NCBI GenBank assembly: GCA_021731405.1 | Contig: JAKFXN010000007.1 | Location: 1 to 59,474, forward strand | Source: Candidatus Parcubacteria bacterium | Lineage (GTDB): Bacteria; Patescibacteriota; Minisyncoccia; Phycocordibacterales; UBA918 | Direction of reading: 5' to 3' | Length of the DNA stretch: 59,474 nt | Shown here: positions 28,782-36,603 of the stretch, piece after piece | Layout: every line of letters starts with the position of its first letter | Position numbering within the stretch: the first letter of the stretch is position 1 | Position numbers and translations under genes: made by a program | Notes under the pieces: model-generated | Told to the model about the DNA's origin: nothing | Database searches by the model: none | Seen by the model: only the letters and a program-made list of their open reading frames with translations

Positions 28782-30953
28782 ATGAACGCCGAGACACCAC
28801 AACAAAAACCAAGCATTCCTGAGGTTTTCCTCAGTCCTTTTAATCCGTCTGACCATGAGGATCGGATTTACAAGTTATGGGAAGAATCTGGTTATTTTAA
28901 TCCCGACAACCTGCCTGGGGAACGAACTGAACCATTCACTATTGTGATGCCGCCACCAAATGCCAACGGCTCACTTCATGCTGGACATGCGCTCTTTGTG
29001 ACCGTGGAAGATATTATGATGCGTTATGAACGCATGAAAGGTAAAAAAGCGTTATGGATTCCAGGAGCTGATCATGCCGGTTTTGAAACGCAAGTGGTGT
29101 ATGAAAAGAAACTTGAGAAAGAAGGTCGTTCACGTTTTGATATGAGCCGAGAAGAACTCTACGCTGAGATTCTTGAGTTCACTCTTTCCAACAAGTCTTT
29201 TATGGAAGGGCAAATTCGCTCTCTTGGTGCTTCTTGTGATTGGTCGCGAGGCCTCTTTACGCTAGATGACCGTGTTAAAGCTATTGTCTATACCACCTTC
29301 AAAAAACTTGAAGGTGACGGACTCCTTTACCGCGGCGCACGCTCAAGTAATTGGTGCCCTAAACACCAAACCTCTTTCTCTAACCTTGAAGTAGAACATG
29401 AACAAAGAACTGATCCTTTTTATTACTTCCAATACGGCCCTTTTGTAATTGGTACAGCGCGACCGGAAACAAAGTTTGGCGACAAGTATGTAGTGATGCA
29501 TCCAAATGATGAACGATATAAGGAATACACTCACGGGCAACAGATTGAACTTGAATGGATTAACGGACCAATCACTGCAACTGTTATTAAAGACGAAGCT
29601 AGTGACCCTGAAATGGGTACTGGTGTAATGACCATCACACCTTGGCACTCAGCAATCGACTTTGAAATCGCCAAGCGACACAATTTAGACTACGAACAGA
29701 TTATTGATTGGCGCGGTAAACTTCTGCCTATTGCTGAAGAGTTTGCTGGGATGGATATTCGAGAAGCTCGCAAAAAAATTGTTGAAAAAATTGAAGCCAA
29801 AGGTCTTCTTGTTCGAATCGATGAGAAGTATGAACACGCAGTACCTTGTTGCTATAAATGTAACCGTGAAATTGAACCTCAAATAAAGGAACAGTGGTTT
29901 GTACACATGAAACCACTAGCAGAAAAGGCTATTGGCGCTCTTGATGACGGTAAGTTTACTTTTGTTACCGAGCGAGACGAACGTGTCTTCCGACACTGGC
30001 TTACCAATATTGAAGACTGGCCAATTGCCCGTCAGATTGCCTGGGGAATCCCAATCCCAGCCAAGGTTTGTGTCGACTGCCACCACGGCATGGTTGACTT
30101 GGATAACACTATTACCGTATGCACAAAGTGCGGTGGTAAAGTTGAACAAGAACAAGATACGTTTGATACTTGGTTCTCATCTGGACAATGGCCTTTAGCT
30201 ACGACAGACTTTGGCGGAAAGAGCGATGACTTCAAAAACTTTTACCCAACCTCTGTAATGGAAACGGGGAAAGATATTCTTTTCTTCTGGGTGGCTCGTA
30301 TGGTTATGCTTGGTTTGTATTGCACCAGCGAAGTACCATTCAAAAAAATATACCTTCATGGAATGGTACGAGATAAACACGGAAAAAAAATGAGTAAGAG
30401 TAAAGGTAATGTCATTGCTCCAAGCGAAATTCAAGAGAAATATGGTACTGATGCCCTACGCATGGCTCTTATGGTAAACAACGTACCAGGTACCGATATG
30501 AACCTTGATCCAGACAAGGTCAATGCGTACAAAAAGTTTGCCAACAAACTATGGAACATCACTCGTTTTGTGCTTGATAACACTACCGACTACACCCCAC
30601 CAGCTGAGCACACAGAAGCAGATACTGCTTTTGAGAACGAGTATCTGCACCCTATGGTCGCAGAGATAAATGCAGATATGGAAAAAGATCGCTTTGATCT
30701 TGCCGCCGAAAAAATCTACCACTTTGTCTGGGACCACTTTGCAAGTCAAGTTATTGAAGAGTCAAAGCTGCTTCTCGCGGCCACCCCAACCGAACGTGCG
30801 TCTCGTCAAAGAATGCTCACACACTATTTGGTAACCTCCCTCAAACTCCTCCACCCATTCATGCCGTTTGTGACTGAAGCTGTTTGGCAAGAACTTCCAA
30901 CTCACATGAAGGATCAAGAGATACTCATGGTAGCTTCTTGGCCAAAAGTGTAA
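28782..30953 (+). CDS. valS: valyl-tRNA synthetase (short)
   Basis: PPPNANGSLHAGHAL, KMSKSKGNVIAP. Confidence 0.95.
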   Translation: MNAETPQQKPSIPEVFLSPFNPSDHEDRIYKLWEESGYFNPDNLPGERTEPFTIVMPPPNANGSLHAGHALFVTVEDIMMRYERMKGKKALWIPGADHAGFETQVVYEKKLEKEGRSRFDMSREELYAEILEFTLSNKSFMEGQIRSLGASCDWSRGLFTLDDRVKAIVYTTFKKLEGDGLLYRGARSSNWCPKHQTSFSNLEVEHEQRTDPFYYFQYGPFVIGTARPETKFGDKYVVMHPNDERYKEYTHGQQIELEWINGPITATVIKDEASDPEMGTGVMTITPWHSAIDFEIAKRHNLDYEQIIDWRGKLLPIAEEFAGMDIREARKKIVEKIEAKGLLVRIDEKYEHAVPCCYKCNREIEPQIKEQWFVHMKPLAEKAIGALDDGKFTFVTERDERVFRHWLTNIEDWPIARQIAWGIPIPAKVCVDCHHGMVDLDNTITVCTKCGGKVEQEQDTFDTWFSSGQWPLATTDFGGKSDDFKNFYPTSVMETGKDILFFWVARMVMLGLYCTSEVPFKKIYLHGMVRDKHGKKMSKSKGNVIAPSEIQEKYGTDALRMALMVNNVPGTDMNLDPDKVNAYKKFANKLWNITRFVLDNTTDYTPPAEHTEADTAFENEYLHPMVAEINADMEKDRFDLAAEKIYHFVWDHFASQVIEESKLLLAATPTERASRQRMLTHYLVTSLKLLHPFMPFVTEAVWQELPTHMKDQEILMVASWPKV

Positions 30954-30997
30954 TAAAGCCCTCACTGAGGCAATAGCGCCTGCTACAATAGAAAGAT

Positions 30998-31699
30998 ATG
31001 GCTTCTGCCGACTTTGCCGTTGCCTTTTTAGCTGGTTTGATACCTGCGCTTTTTTGGTTGTGGTTTTGGCTGCGAGAAGACCATAAGCGTCCTGAGCCGA
31101 TTCTGCTCATTGTTATTACTTTTCTAGCCGGCATGCTCGTGGTACCAATTGCTCTTCCGCTTGAAAAGCTTGCTATCGACCTCTATACCGGAGCAAATGT
31201 AATGTTTATGTGGGTAGTAATTGAGGAGGTGCTCAAGTACGCAGCTGCCCTCCTTATCATTTTTTGGAATCGAGCAGTGGATGAGCCAATTGACTATATT
31301 GTATACATGATAGCGGTTGCGCTTGGGTTTGCATCACTAGAAAACACTCTGTTCCTCCTCAATCCTCTCTCACTTAATGAATACACAACCACCGCAATTA
31401 CTGGCTCGTTTAGGTTTTTAGGCTCAACTTTGCTACATGTACTCGCTTCTGCCACCATTGGCGTATTCATAGCCTTTGCGTTTTACAAGTCTGCAACCCA
31501 AAAATTCCTCTATGGAACGTTTGGGTTGTTCATTGCTATTTTATTGCATGCCTTGTTTAACTTTTTTATAATGGATGCAAGCGGAGGCGGAATCCTAATC
31601 ATCTTCCTCTTTGTCTGGATGGGTATAGTAATATTATTCTTACTCTTTGAAAAAATTAAATTATTAGAAACTTCGCACTTACCGCTCTCACGTAATTAA
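30998..31699 (+). CDS. PrsW-family intramembrane protease-like protein
   Basis: Multiple TMs, EEVLKYAA, ALGFASLENTLFLL, HVLASATIG. Confidence 0.85.
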   Translation: MASADFAVAFLAGLIPALFWLWFWLREDHKRPEPILLIVITFLAGMLVVPIALPLEKLAIDLYTGANVMFMWVVIEEVLKYAAALLIIFWNRAVDEPIDYIVYMIAVALGFASLENTLFLLNPLSLNEYTTTAITGSFRFLGSTLLHVLASATIGVFIAFAFYKSATQKFLYGTFGLFIAILLHALFNFFIMDASGGGILIIFLFVWMGIVILFLLFEKIKLLETSHLPLSRN

Positions 31700-31708
31700 A
31701 TTCACATT

Positions 31709-32224
31709 ATGAAAAAACCATCATTCCTCGAAAGACTCACTGGCGCTGTTCCTGCCAATGACTATGACCGTATCCTTGACGAGGAACATCACTTTGGTGA
31801 TGAAGAGAGCGAAGAAGGTGAACAATTTACTGACGACGAAAAATGGGAAGAAGGAGATCAAAGTGAACCTTCCCAACAAGAAGGTGAACTTCCAGTAGAC
31901 ATGTACCAAACAAATGACGCAATCATCATCAAGGCTTTGGTAGCTGGTGTAAGTCCTGCTGACCTCGATATCTCAATCACTCGCGACATGGTGACTATCC
32001 GCGGCGTGCGAGAGGAGTACCAAGAGACCAACGACGACAACTACTTCCACCGTGAGCTCTTCTGGGGAAGCTTTACTCGTACCCTTGTTCTCCCAGAAGA
32101 AGTGGTGATAGACGAGGCTGAAGCGCAAGAGAAACACGGACTTCTCGAAATCAGATTACCAAAACTCGACAAACATCGCAGTACTCAGCTCAAAGTTCGC
32201 TCAAACATCAATGTAGCAAAATAA
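31709..32224 (+). CDS. Hsp20/alpha-crystallin small heat-shock protein
   Basis: ACD motifs; ISITRDMVTIRGVREE...FWGSFTRTLVLPEEV. Confidence 0.92.
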   Translation: MKKPSFLERLTGAVPANDYDRILDEEHHFGDEESEEGEQFTDDEKWEEGDQSEPSQQEGELPVDMYQTNDAIIIKALVAGVSPADLDISITRDMVTIRGVREEYQETNDDNYFHRELFWGSFTRTLVLPEEVVIDEAEAQEKHGLLEIRLPKLDKHRSTQLKVRSNINVAK

Positions 32225-32225
32225 G

Positions 32226-32263
32226 TGAAAAAGCCGCCAGTACAAGCTGGCGGCTTTTTTGAT
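32226..32263. terminator. intrinsic terminator
   Basis: AAAAAGCCGCCAGtacaaGCTGGCGGCTTTTTT. Confidence 0.85.
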
Positions 32264-32279
32264 GTCAGTGAACCTCATC

Positions 32280-32579
32280 TCAGACGAAGCCCCTTTCATA
32301 GATTGGCTCGAGCTTACGGCAACTGATACGGACACTGAACTGATTTTTTGGGAACAGCCATTTGTGGACGGTAAAGAATTTGGTGCTACCATCTTTGGGT
32401 GATATACACACAAACACACGTCCTTGACTCTCAAACTGAACCTCGACTGGCTTTTGACCATCAAGCACAGTGATATAACCGTGGCCTTGCAATTGGTTGA
32501 GGATGCGTCGCGCTTCCCAAGCTTCAGTACTTGCGCACGAAGTCAGACAAAGCAAAAGTGGGCACCAAAAAATTTTCAT
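32280..32579 (-). CDS. small lipoprotein, SD-led (paralog 1)
   Basis: Lipobox LTSC; SD CAGGAGG; similar to 32651..32950 product. Confidence 0.65.
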   Translation of the reverse strand: MKIFWCPLLLCLTSCASTEAWEARRILNQLQGHGYITVLDGQKPVEVQFESQGRVFVCISPKDGSTKFFTVHKWLFPKNQFSVRISCRKLEPIYERGFV

Positions 32580-32650
32580 GGGAACCTCCTGAGAGATACT
32601 TCACGTTTGATGATATATCGAGCAAAAGCCGACAGGTCGTACAACTTTGC

Positions 32651-32950
32651 TCAGTTTCTGGAAGAAACAACGAGAGCGCCATTCTTGCACAAAACAGTGA
32701 TTTTCTCGACACCGTCAGGGAAGAAACTCTCGGTCACTTCGTAGATAAAAAACTCTTTTTTATTTTCAGATAAGCAGATGAGGTAGCGGCCTTCGCTATT
32801 TCGTTTGAGTATCAGAGCATTTTGTGGCTCGCTCGGACCATAGAAGTATCCTTGCGCTCCTAATTGTGCAAGGATGTTTTCGCTCAGCTCAGCTGCTGAA
32901 CATGAAGAAAAAATGAGCATCCCGATCAATACCATTAGTTGACGACGCAT
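32651..32950 (-). CDS. small lipoprotein, SD-led (paralog 2)
   Basis: Lipobox FSSC; shared pattern IL-QL---GY...GR-(L/F)-C-S---F...FP...C. Confidence 0.65.
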   Translation of the reverse strand: MRRQLMVLIGMLIFSSCSAAELSENILAQLGAQGYFYGPSEPQNALILKRNSEGRYLICLSENKKEFFIYEVTESFFPDGVEKITVLCKNGALVVSSRN

Positions 32951-33022
32951 TTCTGAGTCTCCGTTTAAAAGAACATGCTTTATTTTGTTATACCATATGT
33001 ATGACTTTTGTATATATAAGGG

Positions 33023-33109
33023 GAGCCCGACGTAAGACGCCCAGGCGTCTTACTCCCCCAAGCACAAGAAAAGCCCCCTAAGGGGCTTTATTGTGCTTGG
33101 GGGCGGGCT
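33023..33109. repeat. 87-bp direct repeat, copy 1 (truncated tRNA-Phe end plus terminator plus inverted copy)
   Basis: Matches 33265-33351 with 2 differences. Confidence 0.85.
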
Positions 33110-33264
33110 GATCCTGACGGTCACCAAGCTATATTGTTTCACCACAAGAGTACTTCTTGTTTTCTAATTCGCTAGCTCATATGAAAACAATGTTGCGCCC
33201 ACTCACAATCTAGCAGGTGCCGCGGGACACGCCTCGCTCGCCTCCGGCATCGCTCCGGCGGTTC
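33110..33264 (-). repeat. tRNA-3'-end-linked structured element F (behind tRNA-Phe)
   Basis: Reverse strand: GGGCTCGAACCGCC-GGAGCGATG...CCGCGGCACC...GTTTTCATAT-GAGCTAGCGA-ATTAGAAAAC...GCTTGGTGACCGTC. Confidence 0.65.
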
Positions 33265-33351
33265 GAGCCCGACGTAAGACGCCCGTGCGTCTTACTCCCC
33301 CAAGCACAAGAAAAGCCCCCTAAGGGGCTTTATTGTGCTTGGGGGCGGGCT
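33265..33351. repeat. 87-bp direct repeat, copy 2 (overlaps tRNA-Phe 3' end)
   Basis: Matches 33023-33109 with 2 differences. Confidence 0.85.
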
Positions 33352-33408
33352 CGAACCGCCGACCCCTTCCTCTTCAGGGAAATGCTCTACCAACTGAGCT
33401 ACCCAAGC
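33336..33408 (-). tRNA. tRNA-Phe(GAA)
   Basis: GCTTGGGTAGCTCAGTTGGTAGAGCATTTCCCTGAAGAGGAAG...GGTTCGAGCCCGCCCCCAAGCA; loop CTGAAGA. Confidence 0.93.
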
Positions 33409-33453
33409 AAGTGGCACTATTCTAGCTTGTTTAAATACTTATTTCAACCTTCC

Positions 33454-33750
33454 CTATTCGGCTTTTGTTCCTTGTAGCGAATCGTACCATTCTCTAAGAA
33501 CAGAGCTATTTTGTGTCATCTCTTCAAGCTCGCTGTACTTTTCAATCAAGTTTCCCATGTTTGGCTTGATGTATGCAAAATAAAGGTAGAGAGGAAGACC
33601 AAGAATAAATAACAACCAGATAATTCTAAACACCGTACCTAAAAAAGCGCTCTTCCGCATCTTGTGGAGCATTTGGTTATTCTCGAGAAGCAAGCGTTGG
33701 TTTTCAACCAAAAGCTTTTTGATTTCTTCGTGACTGTTGTCGGGATTCAT
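33454..33750 (-). CDS. hypothetical coiled-coil membrane protein
   Basis: MNPDNSHEEIKKLLVENQRLLLENNQML then one TM. Confidence 0.6.
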   Translation of the reverse strand: MNPDNSHEEIKKLLVENQRLLLENNQMLHKMRKSAFLGTVFRIIWLLFILGLPLYLYFAYIKPNMGNLIEKYSELEEMTQNSSVLREWYDSLQGTKAE

Positions 33751-33793
33751 ATACCTAATTGTATCAGGCAAAAGAGACCTTAGTTATTATTTG

Positions 33794-33865
33794 TGCCCTT
33801 GCCAGGAATCGAACCTGGATTGCCTCGTTAGGAGTGAGAAGTTCTATCCGTTGAACTACAAGGGC
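33794..33865 (-). tRNA. tRNA-Arg(CCU)
   Basis: GCCCTTGTAGTTCAACGGATAGAACTTCTCACTCCTAACGAGG...GGTTCGATTCCTGGCAAGGGCA; loop CTCCTAA. Confidence 0.88.
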
Positions 33866-34485
33866 AGTAAACTTGATTGTACTTGTTTTACCAAACTGAG
33901 CATAATTTTATGGTAATAGTTACTTTTCACTACCATAATTCGACAAATACCAAATTGGGTTTTAGTTCGGTTTTGTATATTATCATGATTTACCTTAAAA
34001 GTGCTTTTAGGCAAATCTAGAGCGTTCGACCAATAATTTATCGCTGCATCAGGGGTAATTGGATCTGCGGTTCGGATTAATATCCGACAGTCCTCTTTAC
34101 TAACAACCAGTACTTCAAATAAGAATTTAATATACAACCTTAACATCAGGTCATCAGTATTTGTAAAAACAAAACTTTTCTTGTGACCTTCCGCCCAATA
34201 TAACATTGAAACAGCCACTACTAACTCCCTGTCTTTACCACGTAGTAATGTTGACGCCTTTATCTCTGCTTCAAGAATACGATTCAACTTTCTTTTTAGT
34301 GAACCACCCTGTTTTGATAATATCTCTCTTCTTATATCCTCAGGTAGTTCTACATCATGAACATGATGCCAAATTGTGGTTTTTGGTATTGAATATTTCT
34401 CAACTAGTTGAGGTATTGAAAGGCCTAACAATCTATCATTCTTAATCACCTCAATTACGCTTGGAGAAAGTCGCTTTTTTAGCAT
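33856..34485 (-). CDS. HTH protein with LAGLIDADG-like endonuclease-type C-terminal region
   Basis: LSIPQLVEKYSIPKTTIWHHV HTH; LYWAEGHKKSFVFTNTDDLMLRLYIKFLFEV...YWSNALDLPKSTFKV; stop lies inside tRNA-Arg. Confidence 0.6.
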   Translation of the reverse strand: MLKKRLSPSVIEVIKNDRLLGLSIPQLVEKYSIPKTTIWHHVHDVELPEDIRREILSKQGGSLKRKLNRILEAEIKASTLLRGKDRELVVAVSMLYWAEGHKKSFVFTNTDDLMLRLYIKFLFEVLVVSKEDCRILIRTADPITPDAAINYWSNALDLPKSTFKVNHDNIQNRTKTQFGICRIMVVKSNYYHKIMLSLVKQVQSSLLPL

Positions 34486-34628
34486 AATAAACTATACCAT
34501 TATTGATAGAACAATTATATCCTCAGTTATATTTATATGTTCAAACCGTTTAGTTATTCCAAAAAAATAACTACTATCTACCAACAACATACCGTGCAAT
34601 TTAATCACTTTTTGCTATAATCTGCCGC

Positions 34629-35621
34629 ATGCTTAACACACTATACACCCACTTTTTCTGGTCAATTATTATTTCCTTCACCGCCTTTGCACTCGTCGGA
34701 TATTACGCCGGCTTATCTGCCCTCTTCCTCGTTATTATTCTCTCAGTTCTTGAAGTCACCCTTTCGTTTGATAATGCCGTTGTAAACGCCAAAATATTGG
34801 CTCGCATGACACCCGTGTGGCAAAAGCGGTTTTTGACCTGGGGTATTTTGGTCTCAGTATTTGGTACTCGCTTTGTCCTCCCTATTCTTATAGTCAGTGC
34901 AGCGGTTTGGGCTTCGCCGTGGTTCATTACAAAGCTTGCCTTTGAGGACCCCACCGCCTACGGAGCACTTCTAGACAGCGTACACGGCTCTATAACCGCT
35001 TTTGGTGGCGTTTTCCTCCTTATGGTGTCACTTAAGTACTTCTTTGATAAAGCCAAAGAACTACACTGGATTGAGCAGATTGAAAAACATTTGGTGCGCT
35101 GGGGTAGAATTGAGGCAATTGAGATTGCTCTAGCCCTCCTCCTTCTCACGACCCTCTCTTTCTATACAGGCTTTGATCAAGGGGCTGTTCTGGTGTCAGG
35201 AATTATCGGGCTTATTCTTTTCATTATTATGGAGGGAGTTTCTGGCTCACTTTCCGTTGAGTCTGGTGACATAGCCGCTGGTGGACTTACCCTCTTTATC
35301 TACCTCAACATTCTCGACTCCGCCTTTTCACTTGACGGTGTTGTGGGTGCATTTGCCCTTACCAACAATCTAATTATTATCGTTACCGGACTTGGTATTG
35401 GTGCGTACTTCGTTCGTTCACTCACCCTTTACTTTGTGAAGCAAAAGACATTAACGGAACTGGTATATCTTGAACACGGTGCACACTGGGCAATTCTTGG
35501 CCTCTCAATTGCTATGCTCGCAAACCTTGTCGTTCATGTTCCAGAAGTTATAACTGGGCTCGTTGGATTTTGCTTCGTGGTACTTTCATACATTTCATCA
35601 AGAAAAGCAAAACATACCTAA
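34629..35621 (+). CDS. DUF475/TerC-like integral membrane protein
   Basis: LSVLEVTLSFDNAVVNAKILARMTPVWQKRFLTWGILVSVFGTR. Confidence 0.85.
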   Translation: MLNTLYTHFFWSIIISFTAFALVGYYAGLSALFLVIILSVLEVTLSFDNAVVNAKILARMTPVWQKRFLTWGILVSVFGTRFVLPILIVSAAVWASPWFITKLAFEDPTAYGALLDSVHGSITAFGGVFLLMVSLKYFFDKAKELHWIEQIEKHLVRWGRIEAIEIALALLLLTTLSFYTGFDQGAVLVSGIIGLILFIIMEGVSGSLSVESGDIAAGGLTLFIYLNILDSAFSLDGVVGAFALTNNLIIIVTGLGIGAYFVRSLTLYFVKQKTLTELVYLEHGAHWAILGLSIAMLANLVVHVPEVITGLVGFCFVVLSYISSRKAKHT

Positions 35622-35624
35622 AAC

Positions 35625-35664
35625 AAAAGAAAACACCCCGCCTAAGCGGGGTGTTTTCTTTTGT
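35625..35664. terminator. bidirectional terminator
   Basis: AACAAAAGAAAACACCCCGCctaaGCGGGGTGTTTTCTTTTGTT. Confidence 0.9.
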
Positions 35665-35669
35665 TAAAA

Positions 35670-35906
35670 CTATATCTCTAACAGTTCCTTGAGCTTGTCC
35701 TCATCAAAACCAATTACCACATCATCTCCAATCCGGATCACTGGCACACCCATTTGATTAGTCATCTCAATCATTTCTTCTCGCTTCTCAAGATCAGCCG
35801 CTACGTCATGTTCGGTAAACGCAATATTGTTTGCAGCAAAAAAATCTTTAGCCGCATGACAAAAATGACATACTGGGGTGCTATAAATAGTAACTGTTTT
35901 ATCCAT
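35670..35906 (-). CDS. glutaredoxin family protein
   Basis: VTIYSTPVCHFCHAAKDFFAANNIAFTEHDV...MGVPVIRIGDDVVIGFD. Confidence 0.92.
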   Translation of the reverse strand: MDKTVTIYSTPVCHFCHAAKDFFAANNIAFTEHDVAADLEKREEMIEMTNQMGVPVIRIGDDVVIGFDEDKLKELLEI

Positions 35907-35946
35907 ACAATAACGTTATTTTTTAATTCGACATTAGTATAGCATC

Positions 35947-36321
35947 TTACCAAAATCGGTACCACGCACGGTCTTTTTGGTTGGTCGTAGTGGCTGCTTC
36001 AGTGTCTTCAGTCTTTTCATCCTCTAAAATAATGACCACCTGCTCTCCTTCGCGGGCAATATCAAACTGACGACGCATCTCAGACTCAATTCCTCGTTCA
36101 TTTGAAAGATACTGTACTTGTGTCTCTAATATCTCTCTACGCTCTTCAAGTGCAGATATTTCAGATTCAACGTTTGCTCGCCTTTCAGCCATCTCACGGG
36201 CAATTAAATAGCGATTATAGGCGCTTAGAAGAATAAAAAAAGCTACCACCAAGATGATTCCTTGAGTAAATCTAGAGCCAAATACCGTTTTTAGCTTTCT
36301 TTTTTGATGAAAATCAAACAT
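35947..36321 (-). CDS. septum formation initiator (FtsB/DivIC-like)
   Basis: TM plus coiled coil; MRRQFDIAREGEQVVIIL. Confidence 0.85.
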   Translation of the reverse strand: MFDFHQKRKLKTVFGSRFTQGIILVVAFFILLSAYNRYLIAREMAERRANVESEISALEERREILETQVQYLSNERGIESEMRRQFDIAREGEQVVIILEDEKTEDTEAATTTNQKDRAWYRFW

Positions 36322-36344
36322 GTGCTACTATTTTAGCATTATTT

Positions 36345-36455
36345 ATGAATATACTATTTTCAAAGCGCGGAAAAGGAGTCATTAAATGGATTTGGACAGT
36401 GGTGGCGATTCTTATTATTTTAAGTATGTTGTTTACCTTTACCGCTGGTGTCTAA
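36345..36455 (+). CDS. 36-aa single-TM microprotein
   Basis: MNILFSKRGKGVIKWIWTVVAILIILSMLFTFTAGV*; followed by terminator AAAAAAGCGCCCGTACGGGCGCTTTTTT. Confidence 0.5.
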   Translation: MNILFSKRGKGVIKWIWTVVAILIILSMLFTFTAGV

Positions 36456-36603
36456 ACAACCTTTAAAAAAGCGCCCGTACGGGCGCTTTTTTAAATCCAA
36501 CATTGTAATCTCTAATCGCTCTCGCCTTACAGTCGCCTGTCCACTCATTGGACCTTTTCCTCGCAAGCTTGAAAGGTCCTCAATGAGTCTTGCAGAGTGA
36601 CAC

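Noticed and set aside
33023-33351. CRISPR array from repeated 87-bp units
   Set aside because: Only two copies, repeat is tRNA-derived, spacer holds the structured core, no cas genes
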